Positions 22,501 through 35,446 of a stretch of 64,000 nucleotides of DNA are shown here, one piece after another. The position numbers were made by a program, and so were the translations under genes. Source of the stretch: Thereva unica (Eukaryota > Arthropoda > Insecta > Diptera > Therevidae); NCBI GenBank assembly GCA_949987705.1, contig OX465282.1, forward strand, positions 6,622,501 to 6,686,500. The letters are read 5' to 3'. Within the stretch, counting starts at the first letter, position 1. The number at the start of each line of letters is the position of its first letter. The notes below the pieces were generated by a model. That model saw only the letters and a program-made list of their open reading frames with translations. It ran no database searches and had not been told where the DNA came from.

Positions 22501-23969
22501 GTTTTTTAGGCAAGGGGTCGCAGGGAAGTACAATTCATGCGTCATATGACTCCTCACTTTTGAGCCAGAAAATTTGCCAGACTCACCCTCCATTACACTA
22601 ACACAAATATAACATCGTACTCGTGGGTCTGCGAAAACTATGAGAAATTCCCCCTCTCATTCGCGTTTATTGCACAACTACAAACGCATCACAATCTTTA
22701 CACAAAAAAGAGGTAGAAAAATGAATGCTTAGTGTAATACCCGCATCATACACAAACCGTTTTGATGTGAGTATCGAGTGATGGATAGTGTAACTTGCAC
22801 CTATCTGCTGCCTTTTATCACGCCGGAAACTTCTCTTTACCTCCCGGTGTAATTGGGAGTATTCCCGTTAAAGTTGTTGACGTCTGACATCTCTTACACC
22901 GTCCTGCTATCCAGCAGTGTGGTGTCTGGAAGAAGTTTGAAAGCTTTGTACAAAGTAGATATGGTGCCTTTTCGCATTCCACCCTCATCGAGCGGCCAAT
23001 TCGTATGGCGACAACCATCCTTTGAAACATAGTGGTTCGCTTAATGACCCCAGGTTGAACTTTAATGAGGATGGATGAGCTGATGATGAGATGCCGCACT
23101 CGGCCGGTTCTTTGAAACTTTGATACCTTTGATCCCCACCTCTCTGGACAAGTAGCAATTGATTTCTTGTCTTCCCACAACCCCATTGCTGATTGAGATT
23201 AGTTCTGAAGTATCGCAGCGTGTGTTCATGAGACCATTCCAACTCGTTTACACCGCAGTATGCAGGACCATTGGCTCATTGAGCCATCGTAGGAATTTAA
23301 CAATGCTCACAAAATTCTATCGCCATTAGAGGCTGAGCCAAATCAAAAGGAAAATTAGAGGGCATGTGAGGAAATAACAATTCCATACACATTAAGATTG
23401 CGTCTATGGATAAAACACAAGCCCACATGCATTGTAATTTCCCTTTCGAAATTGGTCAACGGGCGAGAGCACCCTACAGCTACGGTGAATGATGATTAAG
23501 AATATATGAAAGTTTATAAACGAATAGAATGACCATCATACACTGCTAAAAACCTTTGTATTTCGAGAAGTTTTGTTGAAGTTAATAGCTGGGTTTAATG
23601 AAACCGAAAATAGGCAGAGAAGCTCAAGGCAGCTTGACCTCGAGCAGCAGTCAAAAACAGTAGATCAAGAAATCTTACCCAAAGTTATTCTGCTACAAAA
23701 GATCAACGTCAATTAAATTGCTTTAGCTCATGAAACTTTTTTTTTCATTAAGTATATTTTTTTTAAAATATTCTTCGATATCAATGTTAATTCCATATGT
23801 TCCGTAATTTTTCCCTTGAGAGACGCAATCGAGTTTACAATTATTTCAGTATAGTTATTCGGCATGCATTTTAACAGTGTGTTGTTTATTATCTACTTTC
23901 GTAGTGAGGACTTGAGACAGAGGTTTTGATTTTTCGTTTTGATTTGGCGCAGCCTCTATCCAAGTGACT
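22501..23969. other. Repeat-derived, mostly unassigned; short CR1-like scrap at 23262-23330
   Basis: Two overlapping minus-strand frames at 22818-23242 have no recognised domain. At 23262-23330 the plus strand encodes SLSHRRNLTMLTKFYRH, matching the 'PLSHRRNVAALTKFYRYYHS' segment of the local CR1-like LINE. The remainder shows nothing identifiable. Confidence 0.45.
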
Positions 23970-24303
23970 ATTACACTGAAATTGCCGCTCTCTTGCCTAC
24001 ACGGCAATGCTTTTCCCATCTTTTTGGCGCACAATACGGTTTCGAATATCGGTTATAAATAAAACAACTCGATTGTGTGAATAATCTTCCGCATTCAGCA
24101 TATTCGAACCCGTACAACACGCGTAAAAGTTCAATCGTAAGGTTAATCGACATCTACTCAATCACCCCTTGTACTCCGCTAACCTGCCCTTTTCCCCTCT
24201 ATCCTTTAAACAAAGCTTACTACTAAAAATTGCACCATGACTTGAACGACATGACCGACTGGTAATATAGGGGGTGATTCCAAAACTTACACATTATAAA
24301 AAA
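23970..24303 (+). mobile_element. Diverged CR1-like LINE 3' end
   Basis: Plus-strand frames give IAALLPTRQCF-like protein, then NKTTRLCE-SSAFSIFEPVQH and KVNRHLLNHPL, matching the C-terminus RTTRLWN..SQSVF...NIQEFKRRVHHHLLQ of the family. A 3' UTR follows with AAGCTTACTACTA, CACCATGACTTGAACGACATGACCGACTGGTAATA and a terminal A-tract near 24297. It is more diverged than the copies at 38.7, 45.2 and 49 kb, so it is an older insertion. Confidence 0.75.
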
Positions 24304-25404
24304 AAATAATTAACGTTGCCCCACACACTTCTGTACTAAAAAAGTATAGAAATAAGTAAAAAAAAGTACAAATCCACTTAAAATTAATTATCCTTGAACT
24401 CAACAATTAAATTTATTATCTCATATACAACTACAAAACATAGTACCATAAATACGTAGTTATATCGTTTCTATATACATACCTGTCACAGCCGATTGAA
24501 GTTCACTTTAACAAAAACAACCCCTACTAAAATACATTACTCTCCACCCAATCAAACGTCATAAATTCCCCATCATAAAAAATTCAATTATAAAATTTCA
24601 AGAAATGCTTCTTAATTATGTAAAAATTCGTCGTTTATGTGGTATTAATGTAGTATAAATGTGTTATTTATGTGCTATCTTGAAAAACCATCATAAGCAT
24701 GCGTAATCGACGACTTATACACCTGTACAAATTACACTTTTATTAATCGCATATTTGAAAGTGAAAAAACAAAAAAGGAAAAGAGTAAATAATATTATAA
24801 GTAGTAATCAGTGCTGATAACAGAAGTCAGGTAATCCAATAATTTTTTTTGTGGCTCTTATTAAGTCTTAAAGTCTGTCTACCTTCGACAGATTTAAGTC
24901 ATTTTTTTCGTGTAATAAGCAACAGTTAATTGCAGGCGTTTGACTTGTAAGGAGGTGTATTTTGAATAGTATAAAATTAATTGTTTTAATATTTTATATT
25001 TTTGTGAACTACATATATAAAAAATGTGTTCAGACTGTTTCATTTAAGTTTATTTGTTTTTTTAAGCAGAAATATTTTCTGTGTAACCAAAAAATAATTG
25101 TTCTGTGATTAATTAGTAAATAATTTTATAGTTTCCAAGTGCGTAAAACCACAAGAGGTTAGTGATTAACAAATTGTTATTCAAGTTTTGTATTGATAAC
25201 GTTGAAGTATGTAATAAGAGACGTGGAAGAAAAATATAAGTGGAAAACACATAAGTATGAATTTAAAAGCCTATGAGAAAAAAAAACAAGCGGATCAAAG
25301 TGGTGTTAATTGAATTTATTTTCAATTTTATACATCTACAACTCTTAGTAACAAGCGGTGCCATATTTATTTTGCACAGACTAATTCGTTATTGAAATGG
25401 TCTC
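24304..25404. other. AT-rich non-coding DNA
   Basis: No coding sequence seen. A possible splice donor (GTCAG/GTAATC at about 24830) would suit a 5' untranslated exon of CAT gene 1, but nothing independent supports this. Confidence 0.3.
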
Positions 25405-25412
25405 GTTATGGA

Positions 25413-26178
25413 CAGGGATGGCACTTTCATAGGTGCAAATGGTGCACTTGCACCGGGCGCAATTCAAAAGAAAATGAAAAAGTGTTGCCTCGCTTTCAAT
25501 GTCATATATTAAAGGAACTGTCTCTGCCTTTTTCCAATGCCTTTCGTCTCATTTCGTCGTATTTCAACGCCGTTCGTCTCATTTCGTCGTATTTCCTCTC
25601 TTGGCCGGCACGGTGCCATAGTTCATGATTTGTAATTCGTACTAGTCGTACTATTAAGGATCCCTAATTCGGTGATAAACACCAGGATTGAAGTTTTTGA
25701 AAGCGATAGCTATTAAGATGGACTATTTTTTTTTTCTATGTAGTATTCTACAATAGAAAGTAATACAAGCAGTGCAGTAATCACCTATTATCCTTTGAAA
25801 TATGAAGGCTTGGAGAACGACATAGGGATCTCTATTATAGAGATTCGAGTATATAGTACTTTAGATGTTCTAAGTACAGTAAAAGCGTAAACAAAATCAG
25901 CACAAAAGTAAGAAGTAAGCAAATCCTGATTGGATTAATGCAGGGGCGACGCTTTCATAGATGCAATTGTTGCATTTGCACCGGGCGCAACTGGACGGGT
26001 GCAATTTCAGAAAAAAAAAAACAAGAGTTCTCGTGCATTCATTTTCATATATTAAAGGAAGTCCACAGAGTGCTTGTATTTTTTTCCATTTCCTTCAACG
26101 CAATCAAAAAACGACCAGCTGATGGGGGCGCAATATGGCATACTGCACCGGGCGTACAAATGCCAAACGCCGGCCCTG
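25413..26178. mobile_element. Non-autonomous hAT transposon, second copy, with internal terminus
   Basis: Starts CAGGGATGGCACTTTCATAG and ends AAACGCCGGCCCTG. Flanks are GTTATGGA at 25405-25412 and 26179-26186, an exact 8-bp target duplication. It shares blocks with 13679-14777 (GGTGCAAATGGTGCACTTGC, CACCGGGCGCAA, the rare GGACGGG). Inside, at 25941, a second terminus-like CAGGGGCGACGCTTTCATAG appears, so the element looks built from one 5' end followed by a complete shorter element. No transposase is present. Confidence 0.9.
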
Positions 26179-26186
26179 GTTATGGA

Positions 26187-27149
26187 TATGGCGCATTCGC
26201 TCAATCTTATTCAAAATTATTAAAAAATCTTATAACAAAATCTAGGGGTAAATCTGAAATTTCAAATGGCAACACCTATTTTTCCACGAATTCTGACTCT
26301 CCGAAGGGGTGTATGAAACTCCCAAACCAACAAAAATGAAAATTATCCCAAAATTTTCGAACCAACGTTTCATATTTTTTGTCGGAAAACCATAATTCGA
26401 GGGCATAAGTGGTGGGGGGTGATCACCTTCCAAGAGGAAAAATTTTGCTCAAACCTTTTTTCACGAAAACGAAATACAAATATATTCATCCAGAGCTATT
26501 AAACTAACATAACTTTTACAGTTATAGAGCCATCTCGCTGAGGGTACAGTGGATTATACACTACTCCTCAACTTCGATTGAGTACCCCTTGTCTTCCATT
26601 CAATGAATTCCTGTAGTAGAAGCCCTCCTCGCTAGCACTGAACATCCCAAGTAAAAATAAAAAATTGCCTTACAACGGGCTAACACCGGCCGCTTGGCTT
26701 TTTAAGGGGCATATGAAGACCGTAGAGTTTTTAGCTATTTTTAATGGGAGCACAAACGGCTTCAAGACGGCCAAACTTGACCAAAAGATTTAAATGACCA
26801 AGTACTGAGCTGTACAAACGGACATTCGACATGAAATTTGAGTCAACAAGGAATTTGCACCAAATGTATTGTTGAATGTACTTTATGTGCAGAGATACCG
26901 CTTCCAATTTAGGTCTATTGGGCACCGCTACGAATTTAGGTCTATTGGCCATATAAGGGAATATAACTCGAGGTAGGAGTCTACCAAAATAACCATAACC
27001 TACGAAGGCAACTATAAATTTTACTAAGAATCGGCGAGACGTGGTCGCAACAAGTTAACCTCGAGCTCACCACAATACTCAAATTCGTAGCTGTATTCAC
27101 AATACATGGTTATTATCAATCGTGATAGTTTTTAGACAGTATTAACTGA
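26187..27149. other. No gene recognised
   Basis: No supported coding sequence. A short direct repeat AATTTAGGTCTATTGG occurs twice near 26910-26947. Nothing else is identifiable. Confidence 0.4.
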
Positions 27150-28090
27150 GCGACGGCTAATAAATAAGGCCACGATCTTTTCAGGGTTGAGCCTAAGATA
27201 GTTATTAAACGTCCAACTTGAGATATTGCGCAAGTCATCATTCACTCTCTTAATGCATTTACCTAGTTTATCAGATGAATAAGAGGTATACACTTATGTA
27301 TCATCGGTGAAGAAGTGAAAACAACAGTTCCGGATGAAAGTAGACATGTCATTCGTGAATAATGTGTAGAGGAAAGATCCGAGAACCCAGTCCTGCGGTA
27401 CTCCTGACGGCACAGGAGGAAAAGATGAGTACTTTTTGTTCCACTTTGACTTGTGCAGTGTTGGAGAGGAACGAGGGGAGGGGAGAGATAGCAGAAGACG
27501 AAAAATGGAAGGGAGGGCAGTAAGTTTATATAGAGATTATGGTTAATGGTGTCAAAGGCTTTTGAGAAATCAAGTAAAGCCAACACAGCGGTCTCTTTAT
27601 CATCCAGCTTAGCTCGAACATGCGTGGTGACCTGCAGGAGTGCAGTCTTATAACTATGAAACTGCCGAAAGCCAGATTGGCATTCACACAGTAGATTACT
27701 TCTTCTACTTCTATTCTGATCTTACATAATCCTCTCAAGAACCTTCGACAGGTAGGATAGGATATTAATCGGCCTGAAGCCAGATGTGTCTGAAGGAGAG
27801 GATAATAAATTTATATTACTAGTGGCATTAGAATGGACAGAAATAAGAGATGCAAGCACTTCGGCCGCATCCAATCATCGAAAGCTGAAGCCATCCAACG
27901 AAAGTGTAGCTCTCTGTGCTAAATAAATGTCAGTACGGGCTACCGGTTGGATAAATGATTGATTCATAAGCTCTATGTCAATATTAAGCTCGCTAGCGTT
28001 TATAGGCCCAGTATGTATTCCAAGTTTACGTATATTCATCCATACCTGTTTAGATGTGTTTGTTTTTATTGATGCCTGTGTAGCATTCTT
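27150..28090 (-). mobile_element. CR1-like LINE, degenerate reverse transcriptase core
   Basis: The minus strand encodes, in order: WMNIRKLGIHTGPI (linker upstream of RT); SGFRPINILSYLSKVLERI; QSGFRQFHSYKTALLQVT; VLALLDFSKAFDTINHN (palm A); GVPQDWVLGSFLYTLFTND (palm B); and FHFFTDDTXVY, where FADDT is expected (palm C). It then continues to NNYLRLNPEKIV. Frameshifts separate palm A from palm B, and the Ala-to-Thr change plus frame breaks make it inactive. This is the upstream RT portion; the 3' portion of the family is seen at 48926-49903, although the two may be different subfamilies. Confidence 0.8.
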
Positions 28091-28749
28091 ATTCTCTATA
28101 TTACTAGGCTAACGTTACATTAGTTAATTTCGAACATCTGTCCACACACTCCAAAGCCAGTGATTCATCTACTCCATCTCATCCATACTGATTATCCAAC
28201 AATATGAGAATAGGTTTTCTCTATTTTTGACCCCCATTGAGAGCAAGCATCTTCATTTGTTGGGCTAGGTTTAAATCCTCTAAAAAGCTCTGGTGTTCTC
28301 TCTCTTTCTGCTGTCCCTCGTGAAACTGTATATAACGCATCGTTCGATCTGCCGTCAGAGAGCGATCCATTGACTGTAAAGGTTCTACGATACCTCTTGA
28401 TCACTTTCTGTGATCGAAGATCTCTTCTTATTCTTCGATGACTTTACGCCCCAATTCGAACCTTGGCCTCCATCCTTGCAGACGTCTCTCGTTTTGTTGA
28501 CGTTTAGGGAGAAGCATTATTCCGAGCACTGCTGTTTTACTCTTCGGAGGACTTTTCCCTTGGTGCGGGCAGTAGTACCCATATTTGTATGTCGTCGGCA
28601 CACCAAACAGCAAACACGTCTTGTTTCTCTCGCCTTCTTGTTTAAGAGGAGTTTACAGTAACGTTCTACAAAAAATGTGGTATGTATAAAGGATATCTCT
28701 TTAGCATAGATCTTCAACGGAAAAGATATCACACTAATTGTAGTGTTTT
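28091..28749. other. Unassigned, probably repeat-derived
   Basis: Open frames of 61-100 codons overlap on both strands at 28410-28819, but none shows a recognisable domain. No RNA gene was found; GGTTTAAATCC near 28268 resembles a B-box, but no A-box or tRNA fold accompanies it. Confidence 0.35.
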
Positions 28750-29350
28750 TAACTGGGCCACCAGAATGTGCCCTGCTAGCGACCTCTTTGCCTTTAGACC
28801 AAAGCGGGAAAAATCCCATTGATCGATGCCTTGAAGGGATAAAATATGTCTATAGCATAATTCACCCATTTTCTATCACGTTAATCTCAGCTTCATCACG
28901 GTTTAGCCTCGTTGTATTCGATTTCGAATGACAGAGATCAATGAGAGATGCACCTTGGGGAAAAGCGAGCTTCTGAAGATCTTATCTGATGAAGCAGTCT
29001 TATTAGTTTCCTGCAGCCTTTCCACGATCATAACAGGGAGGATCAAAAACGTCCAACTTTGAGACGGCTAGGCCGTAGACTGGAGATAATTTTCTGAGGT
29101 CTGCTGAAGTCAGATTTGCTCTGCGTGCTCATGCAGATGATCCTCTACGACTCTCGTTTCATCGACGTAGAGGTTTTATTGTGCTTGTCCCCCACATTAC
29201 CCGGTTGAAGGTTCTTCTAACCTCCTTCTTCATTTTCTTTAATTTCTTACATCATATGGTATAGAATCGTGGTCCCCTCTAGACGTAAAATATATGCCCT
29301 ATAAAGATGTTTGAAGCAATTTCGATTGTGCATCACCTCAAATCCAATTG
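28750..29350 (-). mobile_element. Diverged RT-RNase H LINE fragment (same family as 16619-19477)
   Basis: The sequence aligns by eye with 18770-19440. Shared blocks include GATGCCTTGAAGGGA/GATGTCTTGAAGGGA, ATTTTCTGARGTCTGCTG and CCCGGTTGAAGGTTCTTCTAACC-like text, then a match to the start of the RT ORF ('ggtwtrgratcrtggtc'). It covers the N-terminal ~200 codons of that protein, with many frameshifts. Confidence 0.75.
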
Positions 29351-30015
29351 CTCCATGAAGAGTCATTATTGTTCAATGGATCACTGTCTACCTCGATAGG
29401 CAACATCTGGCTCGGCTTCTAGCTCTATAGGTAATATTTGTAACTTCATTCTTCTGGTATAGTATCTGAACAATATCCAGCTTCCTCTAACCAAAGCCTT
29501 ATGCCATCACCCCAAATCCTACTCTGCTACGTTGCATATTCCGCGGGTAGACCTATACATTTTTATCGGAACAAACCCGTCTCCCAGCAAACCAAGGAGG
29601 AGCTATTACTATTCTCAGTTATATTCGGACACTCGCCACCATTGTTTCCAGATTGTTCTTCTGAAATTGTACGAAAGGAGGCGCCTTCTCCGTGCAAACC
29701 TGATCACCTCCGCCCCTCCTTCGGGCACCAAACAGTGGTTTGTGGAATAAGCTTGGGTGACCTTCCTCAAAGGATGTGAAGACGCTCCACTATCAGGTTG
29801 GCTCCTACCTATTGGGGGGTAATTTTCTTAAGAGCTTCGAAAGAGAATTTGTAGTGCACGGATCCTTTGATATCAGTCTAGACCGACTGTGGTGATAGGT
29901 CGGTTTACGGAAATTGTTGAAATCAACTTCTAGCTTCTCATTCTATAAAGCTAAAAAAATAAAGTAATTTTTCCTTTCTCTCTCTTCCACAGATACAAAC
30001 GACGATCCCATCAAA
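29351..30015. other. 5' flank of CAT gene 1 with splice acceptor at 29992
   Basis: A polypyrimidine run ending in CTCTTCCACAG closes at 29992, 23 bases before the start codon. The first coding exon therefore probably begins at 29993, and an untranslated exon should lie upstream. The rest (29351-29950) reads like old LINE DNA and carries no supported gene. Confidence 0.5.
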
Positions 30016-33000
30016 ATGTGGCTAACCAGTATTTACAAGACATTTGCCCGGCGAAAACCACTAACAGACTCATCAGAATCGAAACTAGCCAAAGTATTAA
30101 CCTCATTCGATTTAACAGCATTAGGTATAGGAAGTACATTAGGAGTAGGTGTTTACGTATTAGCTGGCGAGGTATCCAAAAACTATGCTGGACCAGCCGT
30201 AGTTATAAGCTTCTTAATAGCGGCAATTGCATCTGTGTTCGCTGGATTATGCTATGCTGAATTTGGTGCTAGAGTGCCAAAAGCTGGATCAGCCTATGTA
30301 TACAGCTATGTGACAATTGGTGAATTTATTGCATTCATAATTGGATGGAATTTGATATTAGAATATGCAATTGGTGAGTGGGATTATTTCGCATGGTTTT
30401 GTAATATTAACAATGTAAATTTATGTTTTTCAGGATCTGCTAGTGTCGTTAAGGGACTTAGCACGTATCTAGACTCACTTTTTGGCTATAAAATGAGAGA
30501 GTATTTGACATCAACAATGCCAATGAACACACACGGTCTTAGTGAATATCCGGATTTTTTTGCTCTTGGTGTTACACTTATTTTTGCAGGTATTAAAAAA
30601 TTTGTTCATTGTAATAATTTGATAAACTTTATAAAATTTTATTTATATTTTAGTCGCAATTGCATTTGGAGCTAAGGAATCGACAGTATTAAATAACATA
30701 TTTACAGTCATTAATTTGTGCGTGGTGCTGTTTGTGATAATTGCTGGGCTTTTTAAAGGTAAGTTTGTGAAATTTCTTGGTGATCTTGTATTGCATACAC
30801 TGTTTTAAAAAGCGTGTAACAGATCGGGCGTTGTATCCTAGGTGTTAAGTCGACGGACAAACGACGACAGACGATTGCAAAGATCCGTTGTTCGATTTCA
30901 TGCAGCGTCAGGTCCAGTTTTGCCACTTAAATAACACTCTTTCTTTCATTGTCCCCTTTACCAGTAAGCATACCGAGAAAGCCATCTCCAAACGATGGAA
31001 GTGAATGTTCTGTCGCTGTTCTGTTAGATAAGTGGGGGATTATCTAAAGGGTGCAGTTATCGCGCGATCCTCCTCCGGATTTTTATAAACTGCTAATTAA
31101 CAGCGGGATTCAATTAGGCCGAACAAGCCAGCGGCTGCCTTTCAGCGAAGGGGATAGGCCTGCCGTTACAGTCCTTCGGCTCCACAAACCCGACTTGCGA
31201 GGGAGTGAGAAGCCGAAAGAACCCAAAACGGCAGGCAGTCTTTAGGATTTAATTAGTGGGTTGCTCGATGGTGTGGCTCGACCCAGGACCCTAAAATAAA
31301 GAGTCCTATGCTTTGTAATGGTAATCCTGGAGCTTTAAGTAACTTTTAAGTGGGAATGGATGATGCCCTGGAAGAAATTTTGAGCATACACACGTTGACT
31401 CTAACAGAAAATGTAGATATTGTTCGTATGGTGTCTTCGTCTGCCAATGGTGAACGTCCGGGAGGGGAATCTTGAGACACAAGGGACTGGCCGCAGACAA
31501 TACCAGGTGGCCCACTTCCGATTCACTATCAGTCTCAACACTTATTCGAAGTACATCAACTTCCGATCCATCGGGTTGAACCTTCGACAATACCATATTG
31601 CCTTTGACTTTGCCCAGTGGATCGTAAGAAGGCATTTCCCCGATAAAGACCGAGAGACTTGATTATGCATGAAAGGACCATGACTCAGTAGAGAACTGGT
31701 CTGGCAGTTCTTGACAATATCATACTTAAAACTTAGCCCCAGATGACCAAGAAACCCAGAAAAAAGTGCACCTACCGCCAAGGAGTCTACCAAAGTATTA
31801 CAGCATCACCACTTGATATCGTAGCAGTAGGGATTGAATGATGAGAGGCGTCATCCAACAGTATATAGTAACAAAAATGTCTCTCTCGACATTAAGGATA
31901 ATCTTTCATGTGCTTTGGAATTTGTCCTACAAATAAATAGTCTAATTGATTGGTTTTTTTGCCGATCCTCTGTCCTATCATAGTCTCTGGGCTATCATTA
32001 TTTCTGCGATATAGCTACCTTCTATTTTTTTATCATAAGAACATGCAAAATTTCAAAAGCGATCGCAGAATCCAGTTCTGCGGGTATTTGGGTATTTTCC
32101 TTCTCCGCAGGATCTGGTCCTTCGTCTTCCACTCTCCCTACGGTACTACCGTTTGTCATTGCGTCAGAGAGCTAGATCAGTTATTTTAACCGTGCCTCTT
32201 GTTATGGATTTCTTTTCCCTCCTCTTAGTCATTTCCAGCCCCAAACTTCTCCATATATCCTCAAACTCCACTGTTTATGCTACCGGCATTCCCGGCACAA
32301 GCTTTAGCTCATCCCTATTTGCAGCGAGACTGGCTGGCTCAGAATAGAACGTACTGCACGTCCTTCATTTCTTCCATATATCCCGGTCAGTTATCCTACT
32401 GACCAAATCCGTAAAGATATGCCCTGTAGCTTCCATATTCGCTCAAAAACCGAGAAAAAGTTCATTTCGAAACGTCCACTTCGACATATCCGGCATGAGT
32501 CTGCGAATCAGCTTGAACAGTTTCAGCAGTCTGCCAAGTGGCTTAGACTTAGACTTGACTGTTCGAGCAGGGTCTCGTTGAACAACGTAACACTACCAGA
32601 CTTCATTAGTTTCGTACTGCAGTCGTACCTTAGGTCTGTTGGGAAAGAGTTCACGAAAGCCAAACCCCGATGTTTCCGTTACTCCTTTCCTTGAACCTCT
32701 GGTGGGTGCAGAGCCTATAAGCATAGCGGGGGCTGTCTGCGTCTGCTTGTTGTTCTCGTATCAGGGTCATTGCGGTGTCCCCTTTTTTTCTTCTGAAGTC
32801 CATGCTCCTCTGGATTATGGGACTGTCCCCCGTAGATGATATTGGAGCTTGTGCTGGAAATTATCTGGTGGGTCCAGATATTTTGGACACAGCGGCGACT
32901 ATTTGCTTCTGTCTCTTGACTTCCCGGTTTCCGGACCACCGTCCTGCCTTTGATCTGTTGGAAAGGAGTTTGCGAAAGCAGGCTTCTGGTGTGCTGCGTA

Positions 33001-35433
33001 GGGCCCAATTGTACTCCCCACCTCTCTGCCTTGGTTCTCTTTATCATAATTGGTCCATTAATTAGTCCCATGATTATGGTAAGAAAGGGAAGGTCCAGCC
33101 TAACAAAGCCTCCATATCAAGATAAGATCTTATACAACTGGATACGACCGGTGCCAGAGCAAAAAGGGCCCACACGATAACTTTGCAGCTTGGCTTGGTA
33201 GAACCGATCATATTAGCCCATCTCTTTCAGAACAGCTTCCGATGGACACGGCAAGGAGGTTATGACTACACTTCCACCAGTCCAAGATACACACACACAC
33301 AAAATGTTGCTCCCCTATCTCGCTTCGCGTAAATCAAGACTGCGGAAACCATTCTGGTAATGAAGAGTGTAAGGCTTTCCCTGGGACCCCACATCTGACA
33401 ATATCCTCGCGATCGCACACCCCAATGGTAAAAACTTTACTGGGTGTGCTCTCTACATTTAATTTAAAATTGATCTTTATGTTGATTCTGGCATTCCGAT
33501 TCTTAAGCGCCCCTTGATAACTTATCGATCTTCCTTTTACTCTGATCTAGTTCTTCTGACGCCTTCTTCTTGTTTTTATTTTCAGCTTCACTTCCGTTTT
33601 ATTTTCCATTCTTTAATCACGCTTTAATTTTGTCGATCACTTTGTTGACATAATGCCGATTCTGTCGAAATGATTTCCTACGATCGTCATTTCGATATCC
33701 TCCACGAGGCCACCTCTTAACTTTAGTACACCTTCTTATATGATCATGCATAGGAGTAAGACCAATATAGAACCACCGAATTTGTCTGTACTTTGGTCCA
33801 TCATCATCTAATGCAACCACCTCTTGACTAGAAGATCTATGGTGATCTACACCAAATACAATGTGGTGTCGAACTTGATTATCTTGCTCCAACTCAAGGA
33901 TTTGAAAGCATCTACAGTGCATCTATCGTGCAGAGCTTGCACCGACCAGCATTAATTTTTAGTCAATACATATCATCATCATCACAATCTTGACCTTTTA
34001 GAAAGCAATATAAATATAATTGACGCGATCATTTTTATACCTTTTTCAGTCAAAGCGTCTAACTGGACTATCCCAGCTGAAGAAGTACCAGAGGGTTACG
34101 GCACAGGCGGTTTCATGCCATACGGAGTAACCGGAATAATAAAAGGTGCAGCAGTATGCTTCTATGGCTTCATTGGATTCGATTGCATAGCAACAGCAGG
34201 TAATAACCAAAAGTTACTCATGAAAAAACAAGTTAATACCAAACTTATCCACTTACAGGTGAAGAGGCCAAAAACCCCAGAAAATCAATACCATTCGCCG
34301 TCTGCGTATCATTGGCAATGATATTTCTAGCATACTTTGGCGTATCAACAGTACTAACAATGATGCTGCCATATTTCGAGCAAGATCAAAACGCCCCGTT
34401 GCCTCATGTCTTCAGAATGTACGGTTGGACATTTGCTGAGTACATAGTCAGTATTGGAGCAATGTTTGGTCTATGTTCAAGTCTAATGGGAGCAATGTTT
34501 CCACTGCCACGAATTGTATTCGCAATGGCATCAGATGGTCTACTGTTCGAATTTATGGGAGAGATTAGTCAAAGATTTAAGACACCATTCAATGGAACGC
34601 TATTAACTGGAACACTAACTGGACTTCTAGCTGCCGTTTTTAATCTTAGTCAACTAGTTAATATGATGTCGATTGGGACTCTTTTGGCTTACTCAATGGT
34701 GGCTAGTTGTGTTCTAATTTTAAGATATAAGACTGAAGAGAAGCTTAAGAAGAGCTCGCCAAAGAATGGTGCTATTTTGAATGGCAGCACAAAATTATCA
34801 TCGTATTGCAGACAACTTTTCAATTTGGACGATCACAGTCTTCCAACGAAAGAATCATCAAATATTGTCACGTTTTGTGTTTCGATATATTGTAAGTGTT
34901 TTTAAAACAAAACAAAAACATGGTCAAATACTAAAATAATCATTACTCACAGGCATTTGGTGCTTCTTATTAAGTGCTGTTCTACAAAAATTCGAAGAAG
35001 ACATCGAAGGTATCAATGCAGTAGATATTACCCTATTAGTCCTAGCAGCAATTCCAATCATCTTTACCCTAATCATCATATCCCGTCAACCAGTTTCAAG
35101 TAGTCAACTATCGTTTAAGGTGCCTTTTGTGCCTTGGTTGCCTGGGATTTCGATCTTGATCAACATTTACCTGATGTTGAAGCTGGACGTTATGACATGG
35201 ATTCGTTTTGCTATATGGATAGTAATAGGTATGATTCTTTCTTGTTTCTGTGGTATTTTAAATTGATGATTTTGCATTGCATTTAAGGTTTACTAATATA
35301 CTTTTCATATGGTATAAGAAATAGTAAAGAAGGTATCAAGAGAAGAACGAAAGCGATCAATTCTAGAAGATCACAATCAGTACCAACGATATGTGTGACA
35401 AGTGGTGTTGGAGGTGTTTCTATGCGATCTTAG
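30016..35433 (+). CDS. Cationic amino acid transporter (CAT/SLC7A, slimfast-like), gene 1
   Basis: Seven coding exons: 30016-30373, 30434-30589, 30654-30758, 34050-34199, 34259-34891, 34953-35228 and 35288-35433. All introns are GT-AG and phase 1. The sum is 1824 nt, or 607 codons plus stop, close to the usual CAT length. Family marks: [19 protein letters not shown] (TM1, residues 33-51); [19 protein letters not shown]; Glu103 in [17 protein letters not shown], the position of the transport-essential Glu of mouse CAT-1; [20 protein letters not shown]; and [21 protein letters not shown] near the C-terminus. The family imports arginine, lysine and ornithine at the plasma membrane; slimfast feeds TOR signalling in flies. 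The start follows a splice acceptor with context ATCAAAATG. The 3291-bp intron 3 is full of LINE scraps. The exact orthologue is not assignable from sequence alone. Confidence 0.96.
32500..32590 (-). mobile_element. RNase H LINE 3' fragment (family of 43710-44553)
   Basis: GTTTCAGCAGTCTGCC, CTTAGACTTGA and GTTCGAGCAGGGTCTC match the reverse complement of 44375-44450, the extreme C-terminal coding region of that LINE family. It is short and broken. Confidence 0.65.
32720..33060 (-). mobile_element. LINE ORF1-like fragment, related to 51070-51420
   Basis: A 118-codon minus-strand frame (33071-32715) with basic, Gln/Arg-rich composition ([20 protein letters not shown]). Plus-strand blocks TTTTTTTCTTCTGA-GTCC, ATTATCTGGTGGGTCCAGA and ACAGCGGCGACTATTTG recur at 51210-51375, so the two are copies of one repeat. 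A gag-like ORF1 of an I/LOA-type LINE is the likeliest identity, but no zinc knuckle is visible. Confidence 0.45.
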
Positions 35434-35446
35434 GTTTAGATTTAGA

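Larger units (their letters stand above)
30759..34049 (+). other. CAT gene 1 intron 3, repeat-filled
   Basis: Donor AAAG/GTAAGT at 30759, acceptor TTTTTCAG at 34049. It contains minus-strand LINE scraps (32500-32590 and 32720-33060), an (AC)n run near 33288-33300 and otherwise unassigned old repeat sequence. A 101-codon minus-strand frame at 33922-33617 has no recognised domain. Its position matches the 4166-bp intron 3 of CAT gene 2. Confidence 0.85.

Noticed and set aside
30830..30905. tRNA-like stretch with TTGTTCGATTTC in CAT gene 1 intron 3
   Set aside because: Only a weak B-box resemblance; no A-box at the right spacing and no cloverleaf.
33617..33922. 101-codon minus-strand frame in CAT gene 1 intron 3 as a nested gene
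   Set aside because: Basic, low-information protein inside repeat-derived DNA; no start context or relatives recognised.
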